Virus record (IMG/VR): IMGVR_UViG_3300021598_001198
Span: 1-64,000 of that record
Direction: 5' to 3' (one strand)
From: a virus
Length of the DNA stretch: 64,000 bases
Below, piece by piece: positions 7,633-16,577 of this stretch. A program made the position numbers and the translations under genes. A model generated the notes under the pieces. That model was not told the DNA's origin. It made no database searches and saw only the letters and a program-made list of their open reading frames with translations. Positions within the stretch are counted from its first letter, which is position 1. The number at the start of each line of letters is the position of its first letter.

Positions 7633-8990
7633 TTTTTCAAATTAATAAAATTCTCTAAATCTTCAGGTGTGCCTAAACCATACATATTTTGAATATTGTA
7701 TGGTTTAATTCTATCACCATTTTCTATTGATTCATTGTAAACAGGACAAACATAAAACTCATCGTTTACTCTAATATTTTTACTAATCATTTTTTCGGCA
7801 CATTCTACGTAATTTGAACCTTTACCCCAATAATAAACACCTACAGTTGCTTGATTGGATATTGGTTTCTTCTCAGCAACTTCGGTCACTAATCCCGTGT
7901 CATTTGTTCTAACAAAAGACCATTTTGGGTTATCTGCAGTAAATGTTAATATACCCCCATCTAACGATTGCTCATTCATAAGATACATGAAGTTTACACT
8001 ATCCCATTCAATGTATTGGTCTGAATTTGCAATCAATAAAGGACTATCATTATTGATTAAGTCTTTGGCTAATAATGTTGTACATGCAGCACCTTCAGTT
8101 AAACCGTCCGTTTCTATTATTTTACATCCAGGTACAATTAAATTTAACATCACATCCAAATTGTATTTTTCGCGATGTTCTTTTTGTACTATAAAAATGT
8201 AATTACCTTGGATATTAAGACTATCTATTACTTTTTTTATCATCGGTTCACCTAAAACATCAATTAATGGTTTAGGTAATTTAAATCCAGCTTTTTGAAA
8301 TCTACTTCCAGCACCCGCCATTGGGATGAGAATATTTAAATCATTACCCGGCCACTTTAATTTATTTTTTTCTTTAATCTGTTCCAATTTTTTTTCTATT
8401 GTTTCAAGTGTTAATGAATTCGGATTATTAACTCTAAGTACATGAGCCGATGTTCTATTTGCGGATTGAAGACCGTAAGGTGAATCTTCAATTATTAAAG
8501 ACTCCTCAGGTAAAACCCCCATAGTACTTATCCCCTTCCAATAAATTTCAGGATGGGGTTTACCTGTTTTAACATCTTCGTTTGATAGTACTAAATCTAA
8601 AAATTCAATTAAACCTAATTTAGAAAGTACAACAAATAATGTGGACCTAACAGAATTAGAACAACATATAAGTTTGTATTTTTTACGTTTTAATTCTTTA
8701 AATATTTCAATAAGTCTATTATCCTTTTCTAAATGATTTAATTCATCAATCGTTAGCTCCTGTTTTCTTCTCCAAATTTTATTATATAATTCAACAGGTA
8801 AACCTTTATATTTAGTTAATATCTCTAATTTTTCTGTTGTCTTTAATCCATCATATATCGATAAATGTTCCTCAGAAGTTATTACATATTTTTCATCAAC
8901 TTCTCTCAGAGCATTATTCAAAGTGTTAAAATGTAGTTCTTTTGTTTCAACTAAAACACCATCTAAATCAAATATAATTAACTTTACCAT
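7629..8990 (-). CDS. HAD phosphatase-nucleotidyltransferase fusion
   Basis: 453 aa. Residues 1-210 are a HAD hydrolase: IIFDLDGVLVE (nucleophile D), CCSNS near 109, KTGKPHPEIY near 143 and IEDSPYG near 168, i.e. the beta-phosphoglucomutase/phosphatase branch. Residues about 218-453 are an NTP-transferase: IPMAGAGSRF, LPKPLIDV, TEGAACTT, IANSDQYIEWD and the closing GTPEDL. One chain could therefore remove or move a phosphate and activate the product with a nucleotide. Such fusions are often found where the intermediate is channelled. Confidence 0.88.
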   Translation of the reverse strand: MVKLIIFDLDGVLVETKELHFNTLNNALREVDEKYVITSEEHLSIYDGLKTTEKLEILTKYKGLPVELYNKIWRRKQELTIDELNHLEKDNRLIEIFKELKRKKYKLICCSNSVRSTLFVVLSKLGLIEFLDLVLSNEDVKTGKPHPEIYWKGISTMGVLPEESLIIEDSPYGLQSANRTSAHVLRVNNPNSLTLETIEKKLEQIKEKNKLKWPGNDLNILIPMAGAGSRFQKAGFKLPKPLIDVLGEPMIKKVIDSLNIQGNYIFIVQKEHREKYNLDVMLNLIVPGCKIIETDGLTEGAACTTLLAKDLINNDSPLLIANSDQYIEWDSVNFMYLMNEQSLDGGILTFTADNPKWSFVRTNDTGLVTEVAEKKPISNQATVGVYYWGKGSNYVECAEKMISKNIRVNDEFYVCPVYNESIENGDRIKPYNIQNMYGLGTPEDLENFINLKK

Positions 8991-9016
8991 ATCAAATAAT
9001 TATCTAAAATTATCTT

Positions 9017-9715
9017 TTATGGTCTATTTTTTACATAAACTGTTTGTCTACCCCAAAGTACTCTGATATATCCATTTTCAAGTAGGTATGGTGTCAAATA
9101 TTTATCCTTACCCGCTGATTCAGTGTCAAAATCGGTATCATCAATTGATATTAAATGTAAATCGGATAATTTATCTTGAGCGGCCATGAACGCTTCTAAA
9201 TGTTTTTCCGCGTATTCGTGGGTACCTTTATCCCATCCGTCTAAAAACAATAAATCAATTTTACCTTGAAAATTTTTAAGAAATTCAATACCGTCTTGAG
9301 GTATATGTATGTGTAAATTATCAGGTATAGGTTCATGAATATGATATTTGTATTCATTTTCAATTTGAGTTTTACAATATTCATCAACATCTACCGTATG
9401 AACTTCAAAACCCTCTCTCGCCCAATAATAAGTTGAGTGACCATCCTGACAACATGCAGGACCGTCTTTACTTTCTAATTTCATTGAATTATCGTGATAT
9501 GAAATACAGTTTTGTGTCAATTCTCTCCTCGTTGAACCAATTTCAACAACGACTTTTCCGTCAATGATTTTTAATAACTCAATAGTCTTTATAATCCAAG
9601 GCGCCGGATAATTTCTAATACTATTCTCGTGTGGTAATAGGACATCGTGGTCCCAATAGTATGTGGTCTTCTTAAAATTGTCACATGCTTTTAGTAATTC
9701 TACAAATTTGCTCAT
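9017..9715 (-). CDS. SAM-dependent methyltransferase-like protein
   Basis: 232 aa. VVVEIGSTRRELTQ near residue 55 (motif I), VHTVDVDEY near 103 (motif II acid), IDLLFLDGWDKGTHEYAEKH near 152 and LISIDDTDFD near 187 fit the class I fold, Methyltransf_24 branch. A cysteine pair (DGPACCQDGH) after motif I is unusual and might hold a metal. It lies between the two GlcNAc-transferase-like genes and the activation genes. Confidence 0.7.
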   Translation of the reverse strand: MSKFVELLKACDNFKKTTYYWDHDVLLPHENSIRNYPAPWIIKTIELLKIIDGKVVVEIGSTRRELTQNCISYHDNSMKLESKDGPACCQDGHSTYYWAREGFEVHTVDVDEYCKTQIENEYKYHIHEPIPDNLHIHIPQDGIEFLKNFQGKIDLLFLDGWDKGTHEYAEKHLEAFMAAQDKLSDLHLISIDDTDFDTESAGKDKYLTPYLLENGYIRVLWGRQTVYVKNRP

Positions 9716-9725
9716 ATATTTTTTT

Positions 9726-10991
9726 TTATTTTAAATTTATTTGTTTTTTTTCTACCCAACCTCTTTCAGGTGAGTGTGCCCAATAAACCACTCTAGATGG
9801 TTCTGTTTCCACATGGAACATTTCTTCATAATGAATTGGACCGTCTCCATTTAAAAATCTTGTTAAATTATGTCCGTCAATATATTTGTTAAACATTGAT
9901 ATACCATTTTCATCGTCAAACGCTATCAAAATAAAATCATAGTCATTTTCAGGTAAATCTTGTCTTTCAACATTCACCAAATAATAAAAAGATTTTGTAA
10001 ATGAATTTTCCCATTCTTCTTCATTCTCATATTGAGGATTTGGTGGAAATTTATCATCAATGGTCCATTTTTGAAACGCTCTTTTTTTGAAATGTATACC
10101 AGCGTATTTTTCATAATCACGTATTGTTCTAACCGTACCTAAACCATACGGTCCCAAATCGTGACCATTATCTTCTGTACCTAATAATTGTCTAATTCTA
10201 GACCGAGCAATATCATTTCCTTTCCACCAAGTTCCTTCACCTCTTTTGTGTTGGTCATCCCAAACCAACATACCCGCCCTTTCTTCTCTCATAGTTGCGT
10301 GCCATATTACAACCTCATGTGGGTGGAACAAATCATACCCATAAGTAAAACTCCTTACTGATAGATTAATCTCTTCACCAGCAAAAAAGATATTTGGGTC
10401 GTGTCTAACTTCTTTAGCCCATTTATTCGGACCAAAACAAAAATGTCCACTTATGAATCTAGCGGGGTATGGTTTTGTTAAATGTTGCCACCCACCACGG
10501 ACCGCTGATGGTCGTATAAAAATGGTACCGTGAGGGTAAAAACACTCAGCTCTTGAAAACCATGGTTCCTGTACTCTTTTCTCAGGGTCATTGAAAGGGT
10601 CGTAGTATGGTAGGTAACCACAAATTAATGGATTATTACCTTCTTCCTTTAACTGATTGTACCACCCGATTAATTTAGAATCCCAATTTTCCGAGAATCT
10701 ATGATGTGAGTCTAATTGACAAACAAAATCTTCATCGGTTAATAATTCTTCGTTTATTACCGACCTAGCATATGCTAGTCCTTTTGCTTCAGTATATAGA
10801 ATGTCCTTAATCTTAAATCTTGGGTCATCTCTATATTCATCAACATTATCAAATCCATCATCAGGATTAAATTGTCTACATATACCAAAATGTATTCTTT
10901 CGGGGTATTGTGCATTTTCCAAAGCACTTTTTATTGTTGGTATTAATTCAGGTTCTCTGTATGCGGGTAAATGAACTAGTATTTTTTCCAT
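9726..10991 (-). CDS. GlcNAc-type glycosyltransferase (PF11397-like), copy 1
   Basis: 421 aa. ILVHLPAYREPELIPTIKSAL opens a GT-A domain, CRQFNPDDGFDN fits the nucleotide-sugar region, CQLDSHHRF near residue 92 is the DxH metal-binding motif, and FAGEEINLSVRSFTYGYDLFHP near 205 is the acceptor and catalytic region. This is the pattern of the Skp1-type N-acetylglucosaminyltransferase family (GT60). Residues 320-421 form an extra C-terminal beta-rich domain shared with the neighbouring copy. Confidence 0.85.
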   Translation of the reverse strand: MEKILVHLPAYREPELIPTIKSALENAQYPERIHFGICRQFNPDDGFDNVDEYRDDPRFKIKDILYTEAKGLAYARSVINEELLTDEDFVCQLDSHHRFSENWDSKLIGWYNQLKEEGNNPLICGYLPYYDPFNDPEKRVQEPWFSRAECFYPHGTIFIRPSAVRGGWQHLTKPYPARFISGHFCFGPNKWAKEVRHDPNIFFAGEEINLSVRSFTYGYDLFHPHEVVIWHATMREERAGMLVWDDQHKRGEGTWWKGNDIARSRIRQLLGTEDNGHDLGPYGLGTVRTIRDYEKYAGIHFKKRAFQKWTIDDKFPPNPQYENEEEWENSFTKSFYYLVNVERQDLPENDYDFILIAFDDENGISMFNKYIDGHNLTRFLNGDGPIHYEEMFHVETEPSRVVYWAHSPERGWVEKKQINLK

Positions 10992-11001
10992 ATTTTATAT
11001 T

Positions 11002-12258
11002 TTAAAGTTTTCCTTCTAATCTTTCACCAAACCCATGTTTTTCGGAACATGGCCAAACAATCCATTTATGAGGTTTTACGGTCGTTTCAAACGTCCTCCA
11101 TATTTTACAATACCCATCAGGGTCATTCTTCATTCTCTTAATTTCATCAGAACCAGCATCTTGTCTAAAAATTTCATTATCATTTTCATCTAAAAATGCT
11201 ACAGCCCAAAATGTGTAGTCATCATGTGGAACGTCATGGAATCCCACATCAATACAATGTTTAAATTGGAATGTAAACGAATTATCATACTCAACTTGGT
11301 CCTCAATATGTGGATTTGGCGGGTGATTATATTCCAATGTAAATTTTTGGATGGCTCTCTTACTAAATGAAATACCCGCATACCTTTCGTATTGGTCTAA
11401 TGTTCTGTTTTTACCAAACCCGAAATCACCAAAATCGATACTATTCCCATCGTCTTCCATTCCAAATAGTTTTCTATTTTTATAGTGACTATATTCGTTT
11501 CTTTTGTGCCATACAGGGTCATCATCCCATTGTTTTGTTGAACCTTTTCTTGTGTAGTAGTGCCATATAATCACCCTATGTAAATGAAAGAGGTCGTACC
11601 CATGAGTATATGCCCTAACAGAAATTGATATTTCCTCACCATGGAAATAATAATCAGGGTCGTGTTGTACTTCTAATGCAAATTGTCCAAGTGTAAAACA
11701 AAAGTGTGCCGAATAAAATCTAGCCCTGACAGGTTCAACTCTTTCTTTAAAATCATCGATTGATGATGGTAAAAAATGTACGTTACCATCGGGACTGAAT
11801 CTATCAAAATTCATTTTCCACGGAACATTCAATCTACCATTTGGTTCATTTTCGGGTTCGTATGATGGAATATATCCTGTTAACATGGGTTTTTTATAAC
11901 CCTTGTCTTGTAATTTTGTTAATTCCTCTATCAACTCCGAATCCCAATTTTGAATAAACCTATGATGGGAATCCAATTGTAATGTATATTGTTCACCACC
12001 ATATTGTTGCTGTAACATGTATCTAGCCCAACAAGGTCCTTTAGCTTTTGTATAATTAATATCGATTATTTTAAATCGAGGGTCACATTTAAATTCATCT
12101 AAATTATCCCACTCATCATCTTGTGAATGTTGCCATGCAATTGAAAATACAAGATTTTCGGGGTGTTTAGCTTTCTCTATACAATCTCTAAGTGTTGGTA
12201 ACAGTTCTTTATCCCTGTACGCAGCCATCTGTATAAAAATTTTTCCATTATCAGACAT
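11002..12258 (-). CDS. GlcNAc-type glycosyltransferase (PF11397-like), copy 2
   Basis: 418 aa and collinear with copy 1: FIQMAAYRDKELLPTLRDCI, AWQHSQDDEWDN, LQLDSHHRF near residue 95, FHGEEISISVRAYTHGYDLFHL near 205, then the same kind of C-terminal domain. It is the first gene of the minus-strand operon. The roughly 100 nt upstream, shared with the divergent gene at 12359, must hold the operon promoter, but I cannot point to a convincing match on this strand. Confidence 0.85.
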   Translation of the reverse strand: MSDNGKIFIQMAAYRDKELLPTLRDCIEKAKHPENLVFSIAWQHSQDDEWDNLDEFKCDPRFKIIDINYTKAKGPCWARYMLQQQYGGEQYTLQLDSHHRFIQNWDSELIEELTKLQDKGYKKPMLTGYIPSYEPENEPNGRLNVPWKMNFDRFSPDGNVHFLPSSIDDFKERVEPVRARFYSAHFCFTLGQFALEVQHDPDYYFHGEEISISVRAYTHGYDLFHLHRVIIWHYYTRKGSTKQWDDDPVWHKRNEYSHYKNRKLFGMEDDGNSIDFGDFGFGKNRTLDQYERYAGISFSKRAIQKFTLEYNHPPNPHIEDQVEYDNSFTFQFKHCIDVGFHDVPHDDYTFWAVAFLDENDNEIFRQDAGSDEIKRMKNDPDGYCKIWRTFETTVKPHKWIVWPCSEKHGFGERLEGKL

Positions 12259-12358
12259 ATTATAAACTTTTCTAAAAAATAATAATTTATCACCTCAATG
12301 TCAAGGGGTCTTTGTTTTTTCATCTTTATTTCTTATACTTTAGTTACATATTTAACAA

Positions 12359-12727
12359 ATGAAAAACATTTATCAACCCATCGTACTTGAAAAGGCCAAT
12401 CAGATTGTATTGATACTAAGAGAATCTGATTTTTTTAATGAGTATGAGATTGAAGACGAGTCTTACGCGTTAGAGTACTTCTGTGATAAACTTACAACAA
12501 AATTTATTAATGGTGAGTTGGATGAAGATTCATTAGAACATCTGTTCAATGGAGAAGATATGGACCAATTTCTAAAAGAAATCATAGCCGGTAGTCTTTT
12601 ATATGAACTACAAGCAAAGGGAATTATAGATTCAATTGAAGATGAAAACAATGAAGAAAGATTCTTTTTGACCGATAAAGGAAAAGAAATTGCAAAAAAT
12701 ATTGGTGAGAACTTAGATGAAGAATAA
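12359..12727 (+). CDS. Small acidic winged-helix-like protein
   Basis: 122 aa, strongly acidic. The C-terminal part (LYELQAKGIIDSIEDENNEERFFLTDKGKEIAKN) has the helix-wing layout of small winged-helix proteins, including the 'FxLTDKGKE' wing ending. No family identified. Its stop abuts the stop of the convergent gene at 12728. Divergent from the sugar operon, so it could regulate it, but nothing in the sequence proves that. Confidence 0.75.
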   Translation: MKNIYQPIVLEKANQIVLILRESDFFNEYEIEDESYALEYFCDKLTTKFINGELDEDSLEHLFNGEDMDQFLKEIIAGSLLYELQAKGIIDSIEDENNEERFFLTDKGKEIAKNIGENLDEE

Positions 12728-13060
12728 TTACTTTGTTTTTTTCTCCTCAACCTGACTCTGATTTGAAGATTTTCTGTGACTTCTAACTTTATTTTTTAAA
12801 ACTTTAAGGGTTGAGTGAGCATCGTTTAAATTATCTGATATTATTTTCACTCTACCATTAGTTACTGTTTTTAAACCATCAGGTATAGAATCTTGTAATT
12901 GTCTTAACTCTTTAATGGTTTCAGCGAGTTGAGATTCTAATTCATCCATTTTGAACTGAACCCTGTTGTAGTCATTCCTATTAACTTTAGAAACTTCCTC
13001 AGAAAGAATACCTCTGAGTATACTCAACACGTTACTTTCATTGATTTTGTTTGATTCCAT
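12728..13060 (-). CDS. Coiled-coil protein with cargo-type N-terminal tag
   Basis: 110 aa. N-terminus MESNKINESNVLSILRGILSE|EV: the ES-xxL-xxIL pattern ending in L-S-E resembles the tag seen on the 21-41 kb proteins. Residues 30-60 are heptad-rich (MDELESQLAETIKELRQLQ) and the C-terminus is basic. A late-type motif (13065-13074) stands 4 nt before the ATG. Function unknown. Confidence 0.7.
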   Translation of the reverse strand: MESNKINESNVLSILRGILSEEVSKVNRNDYNRVQFKMDELESQLAETIKELRQLQDSIPDGLKTVTNGRVKIISDNLNDAHSTLKVLKNKVRSHRKSSNQSQVEEKKTK

Positions 13061-13064
13061 ATCC

Positions 13065-13074
13065 TATAAATATC
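13065..13074 (-). promoter_or_regulatory. Late-type motif before 12728-13060
   Basis: GATATTTATA in gene orientation, 4 nt before the ATG. Confidence 0.5.
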
Positions 13075-13086
13075 TTTGTTTAACCG

Positions 13087-13118
13087 TTTGGTATTTTGAT
13101 TTATTTTACTTACCTTTT
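13087..13118 (+). promoter_or_regulatory. Host-type early promoter before GMP-reductase-like gene
   Basis: TTTGG at 13087, TACCTTTT at 13111-13118, 24-nt offset as at the right-block promoters. Confidence 0.65.
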
Positions 13119-13146
13119 TAATAAATAACTAAAAACACAAAAAAAA

Positions 13147-14211
13147 ATGGAACTGTTCGATTTTGACGATTTATTAATTGAACCAACTATAATATCTAGT
13201 ATTCGTTCACGTAGTGAAATTAATTGTAGATTAAAAAATGGTATGTTACCATTAATGACCGCACCAATGGATACGGTTGTTGATAAAAATAATTTTAATT
13301 TATTTAAAAAAGAAGGTATTCTACCGGTACTTCCACGAATCAAAAACCCCGATTCATCGTGGGTGGATTGCGATATTTTCCTCTCTTATAGTATGTCAGA
13401 TTTTGAAAAACTGTTTTTAGAATCAACAAGAACAGAATATTCTGAAGGTCAACCAATGATGGTTCTTATTGATGTTGCTAATGGTCATATGTCGGATTTA
13501 TTAGATATGACATATAGAGCTAAACAAAAGTACAATTCAAACATAAAATTAATGGTTGGTAATGTTGCTAATCCTGAAACTTATTATGAATACGCCAAAG
13601 TTGGTGCGGATTATGTAAGAATTGGTATTGGTAACGGTAATGGGTGTTTAACTACTGTCCAAACAGGTGTTGGTTATCCTATGGCATCTCTGATTTCCGA
13701 ATGTCGTAAAATTAAAAATTTAAGACCATTTGTTTCTAATACTCAGATAGTGGCAGATGGTGGGTTTAAAAAATATTCAGATGTCGTCAAAGCGTTGGCT
13801 CTAGGTGCGGATTTTGTAATGTTAGGTTCCATTTTAAACAAGTGTTTAGAAAGTGCTGGCGAAACAAGTAAAAAAACTGGAACCTCAATGATTAGTGTTT
13901 ATGAAAAAGTAGACCAATATTCAAAAGAAACAAAAGAAATGTTTGACGCAGATATTAGTTTATTTAAAACTTTCAGGGGTATGTCAACCAAAGAAGTCCA
14001 AATGAGTTGGGGGAAGGAAAATCTAACAACTTCGGAAGGCGTTGTGAGAACTCAACAAGTTGAATACACCATTCAAGGGTGGGTTAATAATTTTGAATCT
14101 TACTTGAAATCCGCAATGAGTTATACAGGAAAAAAAGAACTCCACCATTTTATTGGTGGAGTTAAATATAATCACATATCAATGAATGCTTTTAAACGAT
14201 TTGATAAATAG
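13147..14211 (+). CDS. GMP reductase/IMP dehydrogenase family protein
   Basis: 354 aa TIM-barrel enzyme without CBS domains. DVANGH at residue 109, GIGNGNGCLTT with catalytic C167, TGVGYP at 173 and VADGGFKKYSDVVKALALGADFVMLG at 202-227. The 'VANG' and 'TGVGYP' wording is nearer to GMP reductase (GMP to IMP) than to IMP dehydrogenase, but the family assignment is firmer than the choice. It has its own host-type promoter, so early expression in nucleotide supply is likely. Its neighbours include a DUF1599-like and a P-loop kinase gene. Confidence 0.88.
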   Translation: MELFDFDDLLIEPTIISSIRSRSEINCRLKNGMLPLMTAPMDTVVDKNNFNLFKKEGILPVLPRIKNPDSSWVDCDIFLSYSMSDFEKLFLESTRTEYSEGQPMMVLIDVANGHMSDLLDMTYRAKQKYNSNIKLMVGNVANPETYYEYAKVGADYVRIGIGNGNGCLTTVQTGVGYPMASLISECRKIKNLRPFVSNTQIVADGGFKKYSDVVKALALGADFVMLGSILNKCLESAGETSKKTGTSMISVYEKVDQYSKETKEMFDADISLFKTFRGMSTKEVQMSWGKENLTTSEGVVRTQQVEYTIQGWVNNFESYLKSAMSYTGKKELHHFIGGVKYNHISMNAFKRFDK

Positions 14212-14212
14212 G

Positions 14213-14446
14213 TTACTCTACTCTAAATTCTTGGTCTTCACTATGACTAATTGCGTTGTCTCTTTTCATACCCTCTTTAATATAGGTACGTATTAATTTA
14301 GACACACTCATCTTTTTTTTACTTGCAACTTTTTCTATTTCTCTGAAATATGCCGGTACCACTCTAAAGGACAACATCTGAACCAATTGTTTTGATTTTG
14401 GTGCGTCAGGTTTTTTCAATTCTTCGTTAAATTCTGTATTTTCCAT
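14213..14446 (-). CDS. Ribbon-helix-helix-like small protein
   Basis: 77 aa. MLSFRVVPAYFREIEKVASKKKMSVSKLIRTYIKEGM (residues 29-65) matches a ribbon-helix-helix: one strand then two helices, with 'MSVSKLIRTYI' as the second helix. Such proteins bind DNA as dimers and often repress. Convergent with the GMP-reductase-like gene, 1 nt apart. A late-type motif lies 14 nt before the start, so it is probably made late. Confidence 0.7.
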   Translation of the reverse strand: MENTEFNEELKKPDAPKSKQLVQMLSFRVVPAYFREIEKVASKKKMSVSKLIRTYIKEGMKRDNAISHSEDQEFRVE

Positions 14447-14460
14447 CTTTGGGATTTTTA

Positions 14461-14470
14461 TATAAATATT
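14461..14470 (-). promoter_or_regulatory. Late-type motif before the RHH-like gene
   Basis: AATATTTATA, 14 nt before the ATG. Confidence 0.55.
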
Positions 14471-14521
14471 TGGTTTTTCAGGTTTTTTTGTTTATCATTT
14501 AAATAATAAATCAAACGTAAT

Positions 14522-14881
14522 ATGACAACAGGAAAAACAGAACCATCTTCGGCAATTAAATCGTGTGAGGAACGATATCCCGAAACCACCGCAGAATTTA
14601 AAAAAATCCTAAAAGAACAGTACGAACTGTTTTGTAAAAAACAAATGAACTACGGACCCGATAATATTTCGGTCGGTACAAGATTAGAAACTCCTGAGGA
14701 AATAAAATTATCCCAAACAGGTTTGTGGTTTAGAATGAATGATAAGATACAGAGACTTAAACAGTTAGTGTTGTTGGGTAGAGAGGATACTGTGGGTGAA
14801 AGTGTTCAAGACACCTATTCAGACCTATCTGTATATGGAGTAATCGCCCAAATAGTAAGTAGAGGTAAGTGGGGTAAGTAA
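14522..14881 (+). CDS. DUF1599-like nucleotide-modification-associated protein
   Basis: 119 aa. CKKQMNYGPDNISVGTR, TGLWFRMNDKIQRLKQL near residue 74 and VQDTYSDLSVYGVIAQI near 99 give the all-helical DUF1599 (Nmad1) pattern with conserved W-R-N-D-K and D-x-x-D-L residues. The family resembles MazG/dUTPase-type helical pyrophosphatases and is tied to modified-base pathways in phages. With the GMP-reductase-like and kinase genes it suggests nucleotide remodelling. A hairpin terminator follows at 14958. Confidence 0.8.
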   Translation: MTTGKTEPSSAIKSCEERYPETTAEFKKILKEQYELFCKKQMNYGPDNISVGTRLETPEEIKLSQTGLWFRMNDKIQRLKQLVLLGREDTVGESVQDTYSDLSVYGVIAQIVSRGKWGK

Positions 14882-14957
14882 TTATTTGAAAATCAATCAC
14901 ATATCAAATAAAACATGTTTAATATGTTGATTGTCAACATTTTGGTTAGATTTGGAG

Positions 14958-14977
14958 AGGGGGGGTAACCCCCTTTC
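14958..14977 (+). terminator. Hairpin after DUF1599-like gene
   Basis: G-run stem closed by TAA against a C-run, followed by TTTC; short U-tract. Confidence 0.5.
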
Positions 14978-15000
14978 TAATTTCAAAATAAAAGAATAAA

Positions 15001-15010
15001 ATATTTATAT
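15001..15010 (+). promoter_or_regulatory. Late-type motif and RBS before 15028
   Basis: ATATTTATAT, then GGGAGG, then ATG. Confidence 0.55.
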
Positions 15011-15027
15011 GGAAACGGGAGGTCAAA

Positions 15028-15384
15028 ATGAAAACAAAACAATCGGCGGCAGTAATTAAATTCTTAGATTCAATAAGTAAAAGCGTACTTTTAAACGTAT
15101 CAGTTGAAAATTATTTCACATTCTCAAAAGAGAAGAAAATGACAACCCAATTTTTAATACTCAAAATGATAATCAAATCTATGGGCGTTAAATTAAATAC
15201 AAATGACGCTATCTTACCAAATTTATTAAAATCATTAAAAAATAGAAACGAAGACTTAGAGAATTATGAATTCGCGGAGGTCTTGAAAAATATCGAATCT
15301 AACTTGGAAACTTTGTTAGATATGACAAAAACAAACATTAGAAAAAAGAGAACCATTAAGACAAACAACCCTAGCGATGTCTAA
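15028..15384 (+). CDS. Hypothetical helical protein
   Basis: 118 aa, basic, predicted mostly helical (KSVLLNVSVENYFTF, AEVLKNIESNLETLLDMTK). No family recognised. This start has a rare good ribosome site in this window, GGGAGG 6 nt before the ATG, and a late-type motif (15001-15010). It overlaps the metallopeptidase gene that follows by 8 nt, so the two are probably co-translated. Confidence 0.75.
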   Translation: MKTKQSAAVIKFLDSISKSVLLNVSVENYFTFSKEKKMTTQFLILKMIIKSMGVKLNTNDAILPNLLKSLKNRNEDLENYEFAEVLKNIESNLETLLDMTKTNIRKKRTIKTNNPSDV

Positions 15385-15775
15385 AAGGAATATTGACGAG
15401 GAGTTAAAAATCTCTTACACCAAAATGGCTCTCGATTGGTGTGTTGAGAATTTAGGTATTAACAACCGAAAAAGAAAAAAATTAATTCTTGAAATTAATC
15501 ATAAAAATTTTTCGGATGGTCGAATGGTTTATTACGGAAAATACTGTTTTAATAAAAACAAAATAATAATATACATTACAAACTGTGAAACTATTGATGA
15601 TGTAATATCGACAATGATTCACGAGTACACACATTATCTACAATCTAGTACGTTGTATCGTTATTATGCGAAATGTTATTATTATTCTCAAAATCCTTGT
15701 GAAAGACAAGCAAAGAGAAACGAAATAAAATACACTAAAGAGTGTATAAAAGAATTAAAGAAGTTAATCAGGTAA
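15377..15775 (+). CDS. Small zinc metallopeptidase-like protein (HExxH)
   Basis: 132 aa. MIHEYTHYLQ near residue 76 is an HExxH zinc site, and the E in NPCERQAKRNE about 30 residues later could be the third ligand, as in small SprT-like or gluzincin peptidases. The N-terminal half is basic (NNRKRKKLILEI). Overlaps its upstream neighbour by 8 nt and the convergent gene at 15764 by 12 nt. Substrate unknown. Confidence 0.75.
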   Translation: MSKRNIDEELKISYTKMALDWCVENLGINNRKRKKLILEINHKNFSDGRMVYYGKYCFNKNKIIIYITNCETIDDVISTMIHEYTHYLQSSTLYRYYAKCYYYSQNPCERQAKRNEIKYTKECIKELKKLIR

Positions 15776-15973
15776 GATTTCCGCTTCAGGTATTTCCTTC
15801 AGAAATAATAGATAATTTTCATTTGTTTGTCTATTCATTTGACGAACAACATTATCACACCCCCAATATTTTTTTAAGTCCTCAATAGATTCCGGTTTAA
15901 TACGAGATTCGTTGAATTTTCTTTCAATGAAGTAAAGTTTGTCTTGAAAATTAAATAATTCTTTACAGAGCAT
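15764..15973 (-). CDS. Small hypothetical protein
   Basis: 69 aa, no recognised family. Sequence includes LYFIERKFNESRIKPESIEDLKKYW and a C-terminal acidic tail (KEIPEAEILPD). It lies 1 nt downstream of the secreted nuclease gene on the same strand, so it is the last gene of the kinase-nuclease group. Its C-terminus overlaps the metallopeptidase gene by 12 nt. Confidence 0.55.
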   Translation of the reverse strand: MLCKELFNFQDKLYFIERKFNESRIKPESIEDLKKYWGCDNVVRQMNRQTNENYLLFLKEIPEAEILPD

Positions 15974-15974
15974 A

Positions 15975-16577
15975 TTAGTGTTTACATGTTATTAAATGCT
16001 CACCCCATTTTTTTACAGGTTTCTTGTTTTCAAACTTATAACAAGACCACTTATTACTTTTGTCAAAGTGTATATGTTTGATAAAAAAACTGGGTACTGT
16101 CGCACCTGTCTCTAATTTCTGAGAATTTTTGTCAAAAATCAAGTCTATTTTAATTGTTAACGGTTCTTTATCGTCCCAATTTCTTTCTTGTTCTTCCAAA
16201 AGTCTCCATTCGCCCCTGTTTAGGTCTTGGTGTTGTAGTGCACAATTTAAATAACTAAAAGTTTGTTTCAAATTTTCTATATTATCGGAAAAGGTGGCCG
16301 CGGGTGCCAAATGTCCTTTATCCCAAACATTACTTTTGTAATCACCACCGTCAGAAGTGTGAATACCTTTTTCAGTGTAAAAGTCCATTGAACCCCTATT
16401 AACATTTGTTGGTCTATTTGTTGATTTATAAATCAACCAAACAGGTTCCTCTAACGTTTGTGAATAGTGTACTTCAAATACGTTATTTTTTACGTGAACA
16501 ACATCTTTTTGTGTTGTTGATGAAGTGGCTATTAGTAACGAAAACGATAAAATAGCAAGGATAGAGAGTTTTTTCAT
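15975..16577 (-). CDS. Secreted DNA/RNA non-specific endonuclease (NUC1 type)
   Basis: 200 aa. Residues 1-20 are a signal peptide (MKKLSILAILSFSLLIATSS). The core has WDKGHLAPAATFSDN near residue 104, the D-x-G-H-x-x-P motif with the catalytic histidine, then FSYLNCALQHQDLNRGEWRLLEEQERNW with the metal-binding asparagine. A signal peptide on a phage nuclease points to export. It could degrade DNA outside the cytoplasm or exclude other phages. It overlaps the upstream kinase gene by 4 nt. Confidence 0.88.
   Translation of the reverse strand: MKKLSILAILSFSLLIATSSTTQKDVVHVKNNVFEVHYSQTLEEPVWLIYKSTNRPTNVNRGSMDFYTEKGIHTSDGGDYKSNVWDKGHLAPAATFSDNIENLKQTFSYLNCALQHQDLNRGEWRLLEEQERNWDDKEPLTIKIDLIFDKNSQKLETGATVPSFFIKHIHFDKSNKWSCYKFENKKPVKKWGEHLITCKH

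Noticed and set aside
15764-15973. Treating the 69-aa frame as noise
   Set aside because: Kept as a low-confidence gene because it directly follows the nuclease gene, but it could still be spurious.
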